A stretch of 64,000 nucleotides of DNA from Marinobacter santoriniensis NKSG1 (GTDB lineage: Bacteria; Pseudomonadota; Gammaproteobacteria; Pseudomonadales; Oleiphilaceae): the NCBI RefSeq assembly GCF_000347775.1, contig NZ_APAT01000022.1, positions 124,001 to 188,000 of the forward strand, written 5' to 3'. Made by a program: the position numbers and the translations under genes. The notes beneath the pieces were generated by a model, which saw only the letters and a list, made by a program, of their open reading frames with translations, did not search any database and was not told the origin of the DNA. This document shows, one piece after another, positions 45,527 to 54,977 of the stretch; the first letter of the stretch is position 1; the number at the start of each line of letters is the position of its first letter.

Positions 45527-46654
45527 ATGCGCGTGCACGCTAAGCGGGCAGGTGCCCTGTTGGGTGGACTGATGTTCCCGGCCTGGTCCCAGGCGGACTG
45601 GACCCTGAACATGCGCCCGGGGGTGACCGGCATCAGTAACGATATCTTCAGCCTCCACATGACCATTCTGTGGATCTGCGTCGCTATCGGCGTTGTGGTG
45701 TTCGGCGTCATGTTCTGGTCGATCTTTGCGCACCGCAAATCCCAGGGACACAAGGCGTCCAATTTCCACGAGAACACGGTGGTCGAGATTCTCTGGACCA
45801 TCATACCGTTTGTGATCCTCGTGATCATGGCCATTCCGGCGACCGCCACCCTGATTAACATGTACGACACCACCGAGTCGGACGTGAATATACGGATCAC
45901 CGGTTACCAGTGGAAATGGCAATACCAGTATGTCGATGACAACTTTGGCTATTTTTCGAATCTCGCCACGCCACCCGACCAGATCAGCAACCGCGAGGAC
46001 AAGGGCGAACACTATCTGCTGGAAGTGGATAACCCGCTGATTGTCCCCGTGGGCAAGAAGATACGTTTTCTCGTGACCTCCAACGACGTCATCCACTCCT
46101 GGTGGGTGCCCGAATTCGGCGTAAAGAAAGACGCCATTCCCGGCTATATCAATGAAACCTGGGCGAAAGTGGATGAGCCCGGAATCTATCGGGGCCAGTG
46201 TACGGAGCTGTGCGGCAAGAACCACGGCTTCATGCCCATCGTGGTCAAAGCCGTACCCCAGCCGGAGTACGCGGCCTGGGTCAGCGATCAGAAGGCCGCC
46301 GCCGAGAAGGAGCGGGAACTGACCCAGAAAGACTGGACCATGGAGGAACTGGTGGCCCGGGGTGAAAAGGTTTATCAGACAACCTGTGCGGCCTGCCACC
46401 AGCCCGATGGCTCGGGCTCACCGCCGGCGTTCCCCGCCCTCATTGGCAGCCCGGTCGCGACCGGCGAACTGGCAGGGCATATCGATGTGGTTTTCAACGG
46501 TCGGGCGGGTACCGCCATGCAGGCCTTCGGAAAACAGTTGAGTGAGGTCGACCTGGCGGCGGTCATCACCTACGAGCGCAACGCCTGGGGCAACAACATG
46601 GGCGATATGGTCACACCGAAGCAAATACTGGACTACAAGAAACAGCAGCAGTAA
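45527..46654 (+). CDS. coxB: Cytochrome c oxidase subunit II (CuA, with fused cytochrome c domain)
   Basis: 375 residues. A signal-like leader (to about 23) is followed by two TM helices (about 45-70 and 85-108) and the CuA domain with HSWWVPEFGVKKDAIPG and GQCTELCGKNHGFMPI, which supply both Cys, His and Met ligands. A C-terminal cytochrome c domain has CAACHQ (C287-H291). This caa3-type arrangement receives electrons directly from soluble cytochrome c. First gene of the oxidase cluster. Confidence 0.97.
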   Translation: MRVHAKRAGALLGGLMFPAWSQADWTLNMRPGVTGISNDIFSLHMTILWICVAIGVVVFGVMFWSIFAHRKSQGHKASNFHENTVVEILWTIIPFVILVIMAIPATATLINMYDTTESDVNIRITGYQWKWQYQYVDDNFGYFSNLATPPDQISNREDKGEHYLLEVDNPLIVPVGKKIRFLVTSNDVIHSWWVPEFGVKKDAIPGYINETWAKVDEPGIYRGQCTELCGKNHGFMPIVVKAVPQPEYAAWVSDQKAAAEKERELTQKDWTMEELVARGEKVYQTTCAACHQPDGSGSPPAFPALIGSPVATGELAGHIDVVFNGRAGTAMQAFGKQLSEVDLAAVITYERNAWGNNMGDMVTPKQILDYKKQQQ

Positions 46655-46710
46655 TCGACGTCAGATAACAACGATCGCCAGACAACGACGCGGCGAAAAC
46701 GGGGGGTTTC

Positions 46711-48294
46711 ATGAGTGCGGTTGCAGATACTCACACCCAGGAGCATCACCACGGTCCGGCCCGGGGCTTCACCCGGTGGCTGCTGACTACCAATCACAAG
46801 GACATCGGGACCATGTACCTGGTGTTCAGTTTCACCATGTTCCTGTTGGGCGGAAGCATGGCGATGGTCATCCGGGCCGAGCTGTTCCAGCCGGGGCTCC
46901 AGATCGTGCAGCCCGAATTCTTCAACCAGATGACCACCATGCACGGTCTGATCATGGTGTTCGGGGCGGTCATGCCGGCGTTCGTGGGGCTGGCCAACTG
47001 GATGATTCCGATGATGATCGGGGCGCCGGATATGGCTTTGCCACGGATGAACAACTGGAGTTTCTGGCTGCTGCCCTGTGCGTTCCTGATCCTGGTGTCG
47101 ACCCTGTTCATGAAAGGCGGTGCCCCCAACTTCGGCTGGACTTTCTACGCGCCGCTGTCCACCACCTATGGTCCACCGAGCACCACCTTCTTCATTTTTG
47201 CCATTCACATAATGGGCATTTCCTCCATCATGGGTGCGATCAACGTGATCGCCACCATCCTGAACCTGCGGGCGCCGGGCATGACCCTGATGAAGATGCC
47301 GCTGTTCGTGTGGACCTGGCTGATCACCGCCTTCCTGCTGATCGCCGTCATGCCGGTTCTGGCCGGGGTGGTCACCATGATGCTCATGGACATCAACTTC
47401 GGCACCAGCTTCTTTGATGCGTCCGGCGGCGGCGACCCGGTGCTGTTCCAGCATGTGTTCTGGTTCTTCGGACACCCGGAGGTCTACATCATGATCCTGC
47501 CGGCATTCGGCGCGGTGTCCCATATCATTCCGGCCTTCTCCCGCAAACCGCTGTTCGGGTACGCATCGATGGTTTATGCGGTGGGCGCCATCGCCCTGCT
47601 GTCCTTCGTGGTCTGGGCGCACCACATGTTCACCGTTGGCATTCCCATCGCAGGCCAACTGTTCTTCATGTACGCGACCATGCTGATCGCGGTGCCGACC
47701 GGCGTGAAGGTGTTCAACTGGGTGGCGACCATGTTCCGTGGGTCCCTCAGCTTCGAGACGCCGATGCTGTTTGCGGTGGCGTTCGTGATCCTGTTCACCA
47801 TCGGCGGTTTTTCCGGATTGATGCTGGCCATTGCCCCCTCTGACTTCCAGTACCACGACACCTATTTCGTGGTGGCCCATTTCCACTATGTCCTGGTGCC
47901 CGGTGCCATCTTCGGGATTTTCGCCTCGGCCTACTTCTGGCTGCCCAAGTGGACCGGACACATGTACGACGAAACCCTGGGCAAGACCCATTTCTGGCTG
48001 TCGTTCATTGGTATGAACCTGGCGTTTTTCCCGATGCACTTCCTCGGGCTGGCGGGCATGCCGAGGCGGATTCCGGATTACGCATTGCAGTTCGCGGATT
48101 TCAACATGGTGTCGAGTATCGGCGCGTTCACGTTCGGGGCCACCCAGCTTCTGTTCCTGTTCATCGTGATCAAATGCATCCGGGGCGGGAAAGAGGCCCC
48201 GGCGAAGCCCTGGGAAGGCGCCGAGGGACTTGAGTGGACACTTCCGTCACCGGCGCCCTATCACACCTTCGAAACGCCGCCGGAGGTGAAATAG
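46711..48294 (+). CDS. coxA: Cytochrome c oxidase subunit I
   Basis: 527-residue catalytic subunit with heme a and the heme a3/CuB centre; 12 TM helices. HGLIMVFGAVMPAF carries a heme a ligand. WFFGHPEVYIMILPAFG holds the CuB His and the cross-linked Tyr, VWAHHMFTVG the two other CuB His, and VVAHFHYVLVPG the heme ligands. SYASMVYAVG-type K-channel residues are also present (GYASMVYAV). Complete. It lies 56 bases after coxB. Confidence 0.98.
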   Translation: MSAVADTHTQEHHHGPARGFTRWLLTTNHKDIGTMYLVFSFTMFLLGGSMAMVIRAELFQPGLQIVQPEFFNQMTTMHGLIMVFGAVMPAFVGLANWMIPMMIGAPDMALPRMNNWSFWLLPCAFLILVSTLFMKGGAPNFGWTFYAPLSTTYGPPSTTFFIFAIHIMGISSIMGAINVIATILNLRAPGMTLMKMPLFVWTWLITAFLLIAVMPVLAGVVTMMLMDINFGTSFFDASGGGDPVLFQHVFWFFGHPEVYIMILPAFGAVSHIIPAFSRKPLFGYASMVYAVGAIALLSFVVWAHHMFTVGIPIAGQLFFMYATMLIAVPTGVKVFNWVATMFRGSLSFETPMLFAVAFVILFTIGGFSGLMLAIAPSDFQYHDTYFVVAHFHYVLVPGAIFGIFASAYFWLPKWTGHMYDETLGKTHFWLSFIGMNLAFFPMHFLGLAGMPRRIPDYALQFADFNMVSSIGAFTFGATQLLFLFIVIKCIRGGKEAPAKPWEGAEGLEWTLPSPAPYHTFETPPEVK

Positions 48295-48353
48295 TCTGGC
48301 CGGCGGCCAGGGAACAGGAAACATCAACAACGGCTGAGCCATCGGAGATTGTC

Positions 48354-49241
48354 ATGGCGACGAACCAGACCTACTACGTTCCGGAGCAGAGCAAGTGGCC
48401 GATCATCGCAACGGTGGGCCTGGGGCTGACCCTGTTTGGATTGGCCTCCATTCTTGTCAACGGCAGCCAGGGTGAGAGCACGACGATTCCGTGGACCCTG
48501 TTTTTCCTGGGCGCCCTGATCATGGCCTACATGCTGTTTGGCTGGTTCGGGAATGTCATCCGGGAGAGCCGGGCCGGGCTCTACAGCCCGCAGATGGACC
48601 GGACCTTCCGCTGGGGCATGAGCTGGTTCATTTTCTCCGAGGTGATGTTCTTTGCCGCGTTCTTCGGCGCACTCTTCTACGTGCGGACGTTCGCGGTGCC
48701 CTGGCTGGGTGGCGAGGGCGACCGGGGGTCTTCGGCCATGCTGTGGGATGGTTTCCAGGCGACCTGGCCACTGACCCAGAATCCCGACCCGTCTGCCTAC
48801 CCTGGGCCAAAAGAGGTTATTGGCGCCTGGGGACTGCCGCTGATCAACACCATTCTCCTGGTCAGCTCCTCCTTCACAGTGACTGTCGCCCATCACGGCC
48901 TGAAGGCCGGCAACCGTCAGAAGGTGAAACTGTGGCTGGCGGCCACCATTGTCCTGGGGCTGTCCTTCCTGACCCTGCAGGCGTTCGAATACCACCATGC
49001 CTATGCGGAGCTGGATCTGACGCTCAGTTCCGGGATCTACGGCAGCACCTTTTTCATGCTGACCGGCTTCCACGGCGCCCATGTGACCCTGGGCTGTCTG
49101 ATGCTGATCATCATGCTGGTGCGCATATTCAAGGGGCATTTCAGTGCCGACAACCATTTTGGCTTCGAGGCCGCGTCCTGGTACTGGCACTTTGTGGACG
49201 TGGTCTGGCTGGGGCTTTTCGTGTTCGTTTACATCCTCTGA
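48354..49241 (+). CDS. coxC: Cytochrome c oxidase subunit III
   Basis: 295 residues with seven TM helices. FFLGALIMAYMLFGWFGNVIRES, FRWGMSWFIFSEVMFFAAFFGALFY and LTGFHGAHVTLGCLML with a late SWYWHFVDVVWLGLF are diagnostic. The gap from coxA is only 59 bases, so the cox11 (ctaG) gene usually found between these two in relatives is not here. Confidence 0.97.
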   Translation: MATNQTYYVPEQSKWPIIATVGLGLTLFGLASILVNGSQGESTTIPWTLFFLGALIMAYMLFGWFGNVIRESRAGLYSPQMDRTFRWGMSWFIFSEVMFFAAFFGALFYVRTFAVPWLGGEGDRGSSAMLWDGFQATWPLTQNPDPSAYPGPKEVIGAWGLPLINTILLVSSSFTVTVAHHGLKAGNRQKVKLWLAATIVLGLSFLTLQAFEYHHAYAELDLTLSSGIYGSTFFMLTGFHGAHVTLGCLMLIIMLVRIFKGHFSADNHFGFEAASWYWHFVDVVWLGLFVFVYIL

Positions 49242-49248
49242 CCGCGTG

Positions 49249-49452
49249 TCAGGGCGTCGGATTCATCGTCAGGCTGCCCTGCCACAAGGCAATCAGGATA
49301 ATCACCAGGAGCAGTATGCTGAGCAGGACACGTATCGCCAGGGAGTTAACCACACGTCGGGTTTTGCCGCCGTCCCTGATCAGAAAGAAAAGGCCACTGA
49401 ACAGGCTGACGACGACGGCGAGCAACAGGATAACGATCACGGCTTTGAGCAT
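49249..49452 (-). CDS. Twin-transmembrane protein (DUF2909 family)
   Basis: 67 residues from the ATG giving MLKAVIVILLLAVVVSLFSG. Two hydrophobic helices (about 3-26 and 40-60) are joined by a basic loop with FFLIRDGGKTRRVVNSLAIRV, the DUF2909 pattern. It lies antisense inside the cox cluster between coxIII and SURF1, as in Pseudomonas relatives. Its role is unknown; a small oxidase-assembly or accessory factor is possible. Confidence 0.85.
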   Translation of the reverse strand: MLKAVIVILLLAVVVSLFSGLFFLIRDGGKTRRVVNSLAIRVLLSILLLVIILIALWQGSLTMNPTP

Positions 49453-49532
49453 GGTCACTCCGGGTATTGTTGGAGGGTGGAGTTTGCCGGACCCGCAGGT
49501 TATCGGTACCGATGGAACCACTATAGCAGAGC

Positions 49533-50270
49533 ATGTCTGATTCGCGGGTGACGGGACGGGTCTGGCGGCCGGACTGGCGATTACTGGTGTTCTCGGGATT
49601 GCTTCTGCCGTTGCTCATTGGCCTGGGTATCTGGCAGCTGGACCGGGCGGGGCAGAAGGAGGCCTTGCTGGCGCGCTGGCAGCGGCAGGCCGAAACCCGG
49701 CCCTGGGCGGCGCTGATGGCATCGAATCCGGCGTCGGAGCAGCCGGTTCGCGTGACCGGACATTACGGCAGCCACAGCTGGCTGCTGGACAACCGGACCC
49801 GGGATGGCCGGCCGGGGTACGAGGTGATCACGGTGTTTATGCCGCTGGAAGGGCCGAGGGTACTGGTCAACCGGGGCTGGGTTCCGGCTCTGGAACGACG
49901 ATCGCAGCTGCCGGCCATCCAAACGCCTCACGGTCTGGTTACCCTGTCCGGCCGGCTTGGCGATTATCCCGTGCCGCCGGTTCTGGGGGAGGCGTCCGGC
50001 GAGGGTGATGGGTGGCCCCGACGGGTACAGGCATTGCCGGAAGACCGCGCCAGCGAGGTGGCCGGGCCGTTGGCCGGCATGATCATCCGGCTGGATGACC
50101 AGCCACAGCCCGGGGCTTATCGGGCGGACTGGGCGCCGGACCTGATGGGGCCAGGCACCCATTACGGCTACGCCGCCCAATGGTTCACGATGGCATTTGT
50201 TCTGGTTGTGCTGACCGTCGTGGCAAGCTTTCGCAAGACAGGAGCCGATAATGACAATGACAACGGCTGA
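49533..50270 (+). CDS. SURF1 family cytochrome oxidase assembly protein
   Basis: 245 residues with TM helices at the two ends (LLVFSGLLLPLLIGLGIWQLDRA and WFTMAFVLVVLTVVASF) flanking a periplasmic domain. Family motifs include LGIWQLDRAGQKEALLARW, PVRVTGHY, VLVNRGWVPA and PHYGYA-type HYGYAAQWF. It assists insertion of heme a into subunit I. It overlaps the next gene. Confidence 0.94.
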   Translation: MSDSRVTGRVWRPDWRLLVFSGLLLPLLIGLGIWQLDRAGQKEALLARWQRQAETRPWAALMASNPASEQPVRVTGHYGSHSWLLDNRTRDGRPGYEVITVFMPLEGPRVLVNRGWVPALERRSQLPAIQTPHGLVTLSGRLGDYPVPPVLGEASGEGDGWPRRVQALPEDRASEVAGPLAGMIIRLDDQPQPGAYRADWAPDLMGPGTHYGYAAQWFTMAFVLVVLTVVASFRKTGADNDNDNG

Positions 50271-50901
50271 TCGGATTCCCCAAGGAGACCGGGCCACGGG
50301 CCCGACACCCGCCCAGGTGCGTCGCGGCCGCCGAACCGCCTATCTGCTGTTCGCACTGGGCTTCGGACCCATGATTCTGGCTACGGTGATGTATTACACC
50401 GGCTGGCTCAATCCTGCGAGCCATACCAATAATGGCCGGCTCATCCAGCCGGCGGTGCCGGTGTCGTCACTGCACCTGCAGACCGATTCCGGTGAGCCCC
50501 TGTCGAAACGGTTCGGACCAACGGTCGCGGAGCCCCAATGGTTGCTGATCGTGGTGGCAGACGAGTGCGGTTCCGAGTGCCAGTCGCTTCTGTACCGGAC
50601 GCGTCAGGTCAACATCGCACTTGGCAAGAACGCCAACCGGGTTTCCAGAGCCGCGGCGCTCGGTACCATTCCGCCGGCGTTGGCCGACAACTGGAACGCG
50701 GAGTATCGGTTGATGGAGCGCCTGTCACCGGCGGAGGGAACCACACCGCAATGGCCCGATGGGGTGAACCCGTCCAGGGCTCCGGGCATTCTGTTGGTGG
50801 ACCCTTTCGGAAACCTGATGATGCACTACGACATCGGGAATACCGGCAAAGGCATGCTCGAGGATCTCAAGCACCTGCTGAAGCTGTCCAAGATCGGTTG
50901 A
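50251..50901 (+). CDS. Membrane-anchored protein with CxxxC motif, oxidase-assembly-like
   Basis: 216 residues. One TM helix (about 31-50) is followed by a periplasmic domain with LLIVVADECGSECQSLLYRTRQV; C106/C110 match the CxxxC spacing of SCO copper chaperones, and the pattern looks thioredoxin-like. The same uncharacterised gene lies between SURF1 and ctaA in Pseudomonas. A role in copper delivery or thiol handling during oxidase assembly is inferred. The start overlaps the SURF1 3' end. Confidence 0.8.
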   Translation: MTMTTADRIPQGDRATGPTPAQVRRGRRTAYLLFALGFGPMILATVMYYTGWLNPASHTNNGRLIQPAVPVSSLHLQTDSGEPLSKRFGPTVAEPQWLLIVVADECGSECQSLLYRTRQVNIALGKNANRVSRAAALGTIPPALADNWNAEYRLMERLSPAEGTTPQWPDGVNPSRAPGILLVDPFGNLMMHYDIGNTGKGMLEDLKHLLKLSKIG

Positions 50902-50919
50902 TTCGGGGAGGCGCACGCC

Positions 50920-52026
50920 ATGAATCTGTCCCACCCAACGGAATCCGTGTCACGCCGGGCCTATCGCACCATGGCTATCTGGGCGACTGCTGCCGCCACC
51001 CTGGCACTGATGGTGATCATGCTCGGTGCCTGGACGCGACTGGTGCATGCCGGTCTGGGTTGTCCGGACTGGCCGGGGTGTTACGGGTTCCTGACGGTGC
51101 CCCAGAGCGACCATTCCATCGCGCTGGCCAATGCCCGCTTTCCCGACACGCCGGTGATCGTCGAAAAGGGCTGGCCGGAAATGATCCACCGATACGCGGC
51201 CGGAACGCTGGGCCTCATGGTGTTCGGCCTGGCGGGCTGGGCTATCCGTCATCGCAAGGCGGGTGTTCCGGTTGCACTGCCCTCGTTTATTGCGGCCTTT
51301 ATCGTGCTTCAGGCTGCTTTTGGAATGTGGACCGTAACCCTCAAACTCTGGCCCCAGGTGGTCACCCTACATCTGCTCGGGGGGTTTACCACCCTCAGCC
51401 TCCTGACACTGCTCAGCTTCCGTCTCTGGCGCCGGGCCAGGGGTACGCCCAGACCGCCCGCGACGCCCGCCCTCAGTGGTTTCCGGCCCTGGCTATATGG
51501 TGGTGTCCTGCTGGTTGTGCTGCAGATTGCGCTGGGCGCCTGGACGGCGGCCAACTATGCCGCGGTTGCCTGTGTGGACCTGCCCACCTGCCAGGGCGAA
51601 TGGTGGCCGGAGGATATGGATTTCCGGCATGGCTTTGACGTGACCCAGCACGTTGGCCCGAACTACCTGGGAGGGCAGCTCCTCGCCAACGGCCGCACCG
51701 CCATTCATATGACTCATCGGGTGGGCGCGCTGGTCGTGGTTGGCTATTTCGCCCTCCTGCTCAGTGCGCTCTGGAGACGGCGCGGCCAGAGCGGCCTCGA
51801 CCGCTCGATCCTGCTGGTGGCCGGCGTTCTGGTCGCCCAGGTGACGCTGGGTATGGCCAACGTGCTGCTGCATATTCCGCTGCCGGTTGCTGTGGCGCAC
51901 AACGCGCTGGGCGCCGGTCTCCTGCTGTCGACCATTCACCTTGCCTGGCGGCATCATCGCCTGCCTGAGCAACCCCGGGTCCGGGCACCCGGGCCCGCCA
52001 TCATCAACCGGGGAGCAACGGTATGA
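50920..52026 (+). CDS. ctaA: Heme A synthase (COX15/CtaA)
   Basis: 368-residue integral membrane enzyme oxidising the C8 methyl of heme O to make heme A. Eight TM helices fall in two four-helix halves. LGAWTRLVHAGLGCPDWPGCYGF and the symmetric LGAWTAANYAAVACVDLPTCQGE carry the paired Cys residues. Conserved heme-ligand His residues are in MIHRYAAG, LHLLGG, MTHRVGA and HNALGAG. It overlaps ctaB by ATGA. Confidence 0.96.
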   Translation: MNLSHPTESVSRRAYRTMAIWATAAATLALMVIMLGAWTRLVHAGLGCPDWPGCYGFLTVPQSDHSIALANARFPDTPVIVEKGWPEMIHRYAAGTLGLMVFGLAGWAIRHRKAGVPVALPSFIAAFIVLQAAFGMWTVTLKLWPQVVTLHLLGGFTTLSLLTLLSFRLWRRARGTPRPPATPALSGFRPWLYGGVLLVVLQIALGAWTAANYAAVACVDLPTCQGEWWPEDMDFRHGFDVTQHVGPNYLGGQLLANGRTAIHMTHRVGALVVVGYFALLLSALWRRRGQSGLDRSILLVAGVLVAQVTLGMANVLLHIPLPVAVAHNALGAGLLLSTIHLAWRHHRLPEQPRVRAPGPAIINRGATV

Positions 52027-52943
52027 GCGAATCTGTGAAAACACTGCCAGCCCCATCCCCCGTGGAGGCCGCTGGCCAAACCCTCTCCTGGCGCGATTTC
52101 CTGGAACTGACCAAGCCCAGGGTCGTTGCCCTGATGATCCTGACGTCGGTGATCGGCATGTTGCTGGCCATGCCGGGCGTCCCGGACTGGACCGTGCTGG
52201 TTCTGGGTAACCTGGGCATTGCACTGCTGGCAGGCGCGGCCGCCGTGGTCAACCACGTGGTGGACCAGAAAGTGGATACGGTCATGGCCCGGACTCGGAA
52301 ACGTCCGGTGGCCACCGGACGGATCGCCCCGGTCGACGCCATGATCTTCGCGGCGACCCTGGCGGCTGTCGGCATGCTGGTGTTGATGGTGTGGATCAAC
52401 CATCTCACCGCCTGGCTGACGCTGGCGTCCCTGGTCGGGTATGCCGGCGTGTACACCCTGTTCCTGAAACGGGCGACGCCCCAGAACATCGTGATCGGCG
52501 GACTGGCCGGCGCCATGCCGCCGTTATTGGGCTGGACCGCAGTGACCGGCCAGATCGAGGGACATGCCCTGTTGCTGGTCCTGATCATCTTTGCGTGGAC
52601 GCCACCGCATTTCTGGGCCCTCGCCATTCACCGCAAGGAAGAATACGCCAAGGCTGGCATTCCGATGCTGCCTGTCACCCATGGCAACTCCTACACCGAA
52701 CTGCACATCCTGCTCTACGCCCTGATGTTGCTGGCCGTGAGCCTGCTACCTTTTGTCACGGGTATGTCCGGCGGCATCTACCTCATCGGGGCGCTGGTCC
52801 TCGGTTTACGCTTTGTCTACTACGCCATCCGGTTGCTGAAAGGCGACGATCGCCGGGTGGCCCTCAACACCTTCAAATATTCCATCACTTACCTGATGAC
52901 GCTGTTTGTGGTAATTCTTGTGGATCACTTTGTGTTTTTCTGA
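52023..52943 (+). CDS. ctaB: Protoheme IX farnesyltransferase (heme O synthase)
   Basis: 306-residue UbiA-family prenyltransferase making heme O for CtaA. SWRDFLELTKPRVVALMILTSVIGM opens the family. The prenyl-diphosphate-binding aspartate motif is in VNHVVDQKVDTVMARTRKRPVATGRI, and the second is in HRKEEYAKAGIPMLPVTHG. Nine hydrophobic helices. It lies directly after ctaA, giving an orderly heme O to heme A pathway. Confidence 0.97.
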   Translation: MSESVKTLPAPSPVEAAGQTLSWRDFLELTKPRVVALMILTSVIGMLLAMPGVPDWTVLVLGNLGIALLAGAAAVVNHVVDQKVDTVMARTRKRPVATGRIAPVDAMIFAATLAAVGMLVLMVWINHLTAWLTLASLVGYAGVYTLFLKRATPQNIVIGGLAGAMPPLLGWTAVTGQIEGHALLLVLIIFAWTPPHFWALAIHRKEEYAKAGIPMLPVTHGNSYTELHILLYALMLLAVSLLPFVTGMSGGIYLIGALVLGLRFVYYAIRLLKGDDRRVALNTFKYSITYLMTLFVVILVDHFVFF

Positions 52944-52960
52944 CGAATAAACCTATTTTG

Positions 52961-53054
52961 CCGGGCGGGGGTGGGGAGTGTTTCTGCCGGGAAAAAGATG
53001 TCTGAGCGAAGCGAGTTATTTTTCCCAGAAGAAACATTTCCCACCCCCGGCCCC
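52961..53054. repeat. Core-conserved hairpin repeat, copy C (forward orientation)
   Basis: The core GATGTCTGAGCGAAGCGAGTT (52998-53018) sits between GAAAAA and TTTTTC. Outer arms CGGGGGTGGGGAGTGTTTCT and AGAAACATTTCCCACCCCCG pair with wobbles. It lies 17 bases after the ctaB stop codon and ends about 20 bases before the SCO gene, so it probably ends or trims the cox transcript. Confidence 0.75.
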
Positions 53055-53076
53055 GAACTCTGCTGTTGGAGCCTGA

Positions 53077-53739
53077 ATGAATCGCTCTGTTCGCATCACC
53101 GTGGTTGCACTGGTGTTGGTCGTATTGCTTGTTTTTGGATTGGTCATTGCCCGCCAGGCATTGTTTGTGGACAAGGAGCCAATACCGGCGCCGGATCTGG
53201 CCGAGCTGAACACGTTTGTCTACGATCAGGGCCGACCGCTGGCGCCCTTCTCGCTCACCGACGAGACGGGTAAGACCGTCACGCGAGATGACCTCAAAGG
53301 GCACTGGACCTTTGCCTTCGTGGGTTACACCAATTGCCCGGACATCTGCCCGGTGGCGATGACCAACCTCCGGCAGATGGATCAGCTGTTGCCGAAGACC
53401 CTGCCGCAACCGGATTACCTGTTGATCAGCGCCGACCCGGAGCATGACACGCCAGAAAAGCTCGACACCTATATGGGCTTCTTTGGCGAACACTTCCATG
53501 GCCTGACCGGTGACCTCGATACCACCCGTGCCCTGGCCAAGAGCCTGAATGCGGTGTTCGTGCACCGGCAGGAGAACGGACAGCTTCAGGTGGACCACAG
53601 CGGGCATTTCGCGCTTATCAATCCCGATGGTGAGCTGCAGGCGGTCATCCAGCCCCCGCACAAGCCCCGGCAGCTGGCCGAGGCCTTCGAACGGATCTAC
53701 CAGTGGGCCCGGGCCAATCGGGAGCGGGCGGGCTCTTGA
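53077..53739 (+). CDS. SCO1/SenC family copper chaperone
   Basis: 220 residues. An N-terminal TM anchor (about 8-27) is followed by a thioredoxin-fold domain. C87 and C91 in VGYTNCPDICPVAM and the distal His in VDHSGHFALI form the copper site. It delivers copper to the CuA centre of subunit II. Its stop codon overlaps the ATG of the MFS transporter gene. Confidence 0.95.
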   Translation: MNRSVRITVVALVLVVLLVFGLVIARQALFVDKEPIPAPDLAELNTFVYDQGRPLAPFSLTDETGKTVTRDDLKGHWTFAFVGYTNCPDICPVAMTNLRQMDQLLPKTLPQPDYLLISADPEHDTPEKLDTYMGFFGEHFHGLTGDLDTTRALAKSLNAVFVHRQENGQLQVDHSGHFALINPDGELQAVIQPPHKPRQLAEAFERIYQWARANRERAGS

Positions 53740-54953
53740 TGACAGCCCAGACCTCCACACCACCCAAAGAACTCGTTACCGTCCTGGCCGCCGGCGCGGT
53801 GGTCCTGCTCGTGGTCCACGGTCTCGGGCGGTTTATCTATACCCCGCTGCTGCCGTACCTGGTGGACGATGGCCAGTTCAGCGCCGCCAACGGGGCTGCC
53901 GTCGCCACCTGGAACTACCTCGGTTACCTGATGGGCGCGATGCTGGCGATTCGCTGGTACCGCATTAACCAGATTCGCACCCTGCTGCCGGTTGCGCTGG
54001 CGATGCATGTCATTACCACCCTGGCGATCACCCAGACCGACAACCTGACCCTGATTTCGGTCAGCCGCTGGCTCAATGGCATTGCCAACGGCATGGTGTT
54101 CGTGCACGCGCCGGCGCTGATTCTCGAATGGCTGGTGCTGCGAAACCGGGCGTCGAAAAGTGGCCTGGTGTACATCGGCGTTGGTCTGGGCCTGCTGCTA
54201 TCCAGCGGGCTTGTGACCGGAAGTGCAAACCTCCTGGAAGGCGCAGGGCGCTGGTGGCCCGCCGCCCTGCTGTCGATACCCCTGGCCTGGTGGGGGGCCC
54301 TCAAACTGATCCGGCTGGATGTGCCCGAAGTCCATCGTGACACCACCGGAAAACCGACGACCACCCGGCTGCTCGATCGCGCCAGCGTTCCCCTGTTCCT
54401 GTCCTACGCCGGCGCCGGCCTGGGCTACATTCTTCCCATGACCTTCCTGCCTTTGCTCGCGAAACTTGAACTGCCGGCGGGGCACTGGCTGCTGGACGGT
54501 ACCTGGCTGATCGTGGCCCTGTGTACCATTCCGGCGCCGTGGATATGGAATCGATTGGGCGCGAAAATTGGCGATTTGTCGGCATTGAAGCTGAATTTCC
54601 TGATCCAGCTCCTTGGCGTGCTCGCTGCGGTTATCCTGCCAGGCGGCACCGGACTGGTTCTGTGCGCGCTTCTGGTGGGCAACACCTTTCTCGGCACGGT
54701 CCTGCTGACCCAGCGCATTGGGCGAGCCCTGCATCCCCATCAGGGGCCCCGGCTGTCGGCCGCCATGGTGGCGCTTTACGGCTTTACCCAGATGGTCGGT
54801 CCCTGGCTGACCAAGCAGTGGCTGGACGGTGGCGGAACCCTGGTGTCGGCCTTCGGTATCGGCGTGGCGGCGCTGGCGTTCGGGCTGGTGTTCGTGTTCT
54901 TCGTGCCGCGGCCGGAGGATTGGCATGCTTCTAACTCTGGCGCTGGTTCGTAA
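53739..54953 (+). CDS. MFS transporter (YbfB/YjiJ-like)
   Basis: 404 residues from an ATG overlapping the SCO stop codon (TGATG). A frame-open upstream extension lies inside the SCO gene. Twelve hydrophobic helices; the N terminus VVLLVVHGLGRFIYTPLLPYLVDDGQFSAANGAAVATWNYLGYLMGA is typical of the YbfB/YjiJ group of major facilitator proteins. Substrate unknown. Coupling to the SCO gene could hint at metal or respiration-related transport, but that is weak. Confidence 0.88.
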   Translation: MTAQTSTPPKELVTVLAAGAVVLLVVHGLGRFIYTPLLPYLVDDGQFSAANGAAVATWNYLGYLMGAMLAIRWYRINQIRTLLPVALAMHVITTLAITQTDNLTLISVSRWLNGIANGMVFVHAPALILEWLVLRNRASKSGLVYIGVGLGLLLSSGLVTGSANLLEGAGRWWPAALLSIPLAWWGALKLIRLDVPEVHRDTTGKPTTTRLLDRASVPLFLSYAGAGLGYILPMTFLPLLAKLELPAGHWLLDGTWLIVALCTIPAPWIWNRLGAKIGDLSALKLNFLIQLLGVLAAVILPGGTGLVLCALLVGNTFLGTVLLTQRIGRALHPHQGPRLSAAMVALYGFTQMVGPWLTKQWLDGGGTLVSAFGIGVAALAFGLVFVFFVPRPEDWHASNSGAGS

Positions 54954-54977
54954 GACTGGCAGTTTGGGGGGATTGAT

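Noticed and set aside
46633..48039. 468-codon minus-strand open frame
   Set aside because: Antisense to coxA and very rich in His, Gln and Gly, as expected of a shadow frame.
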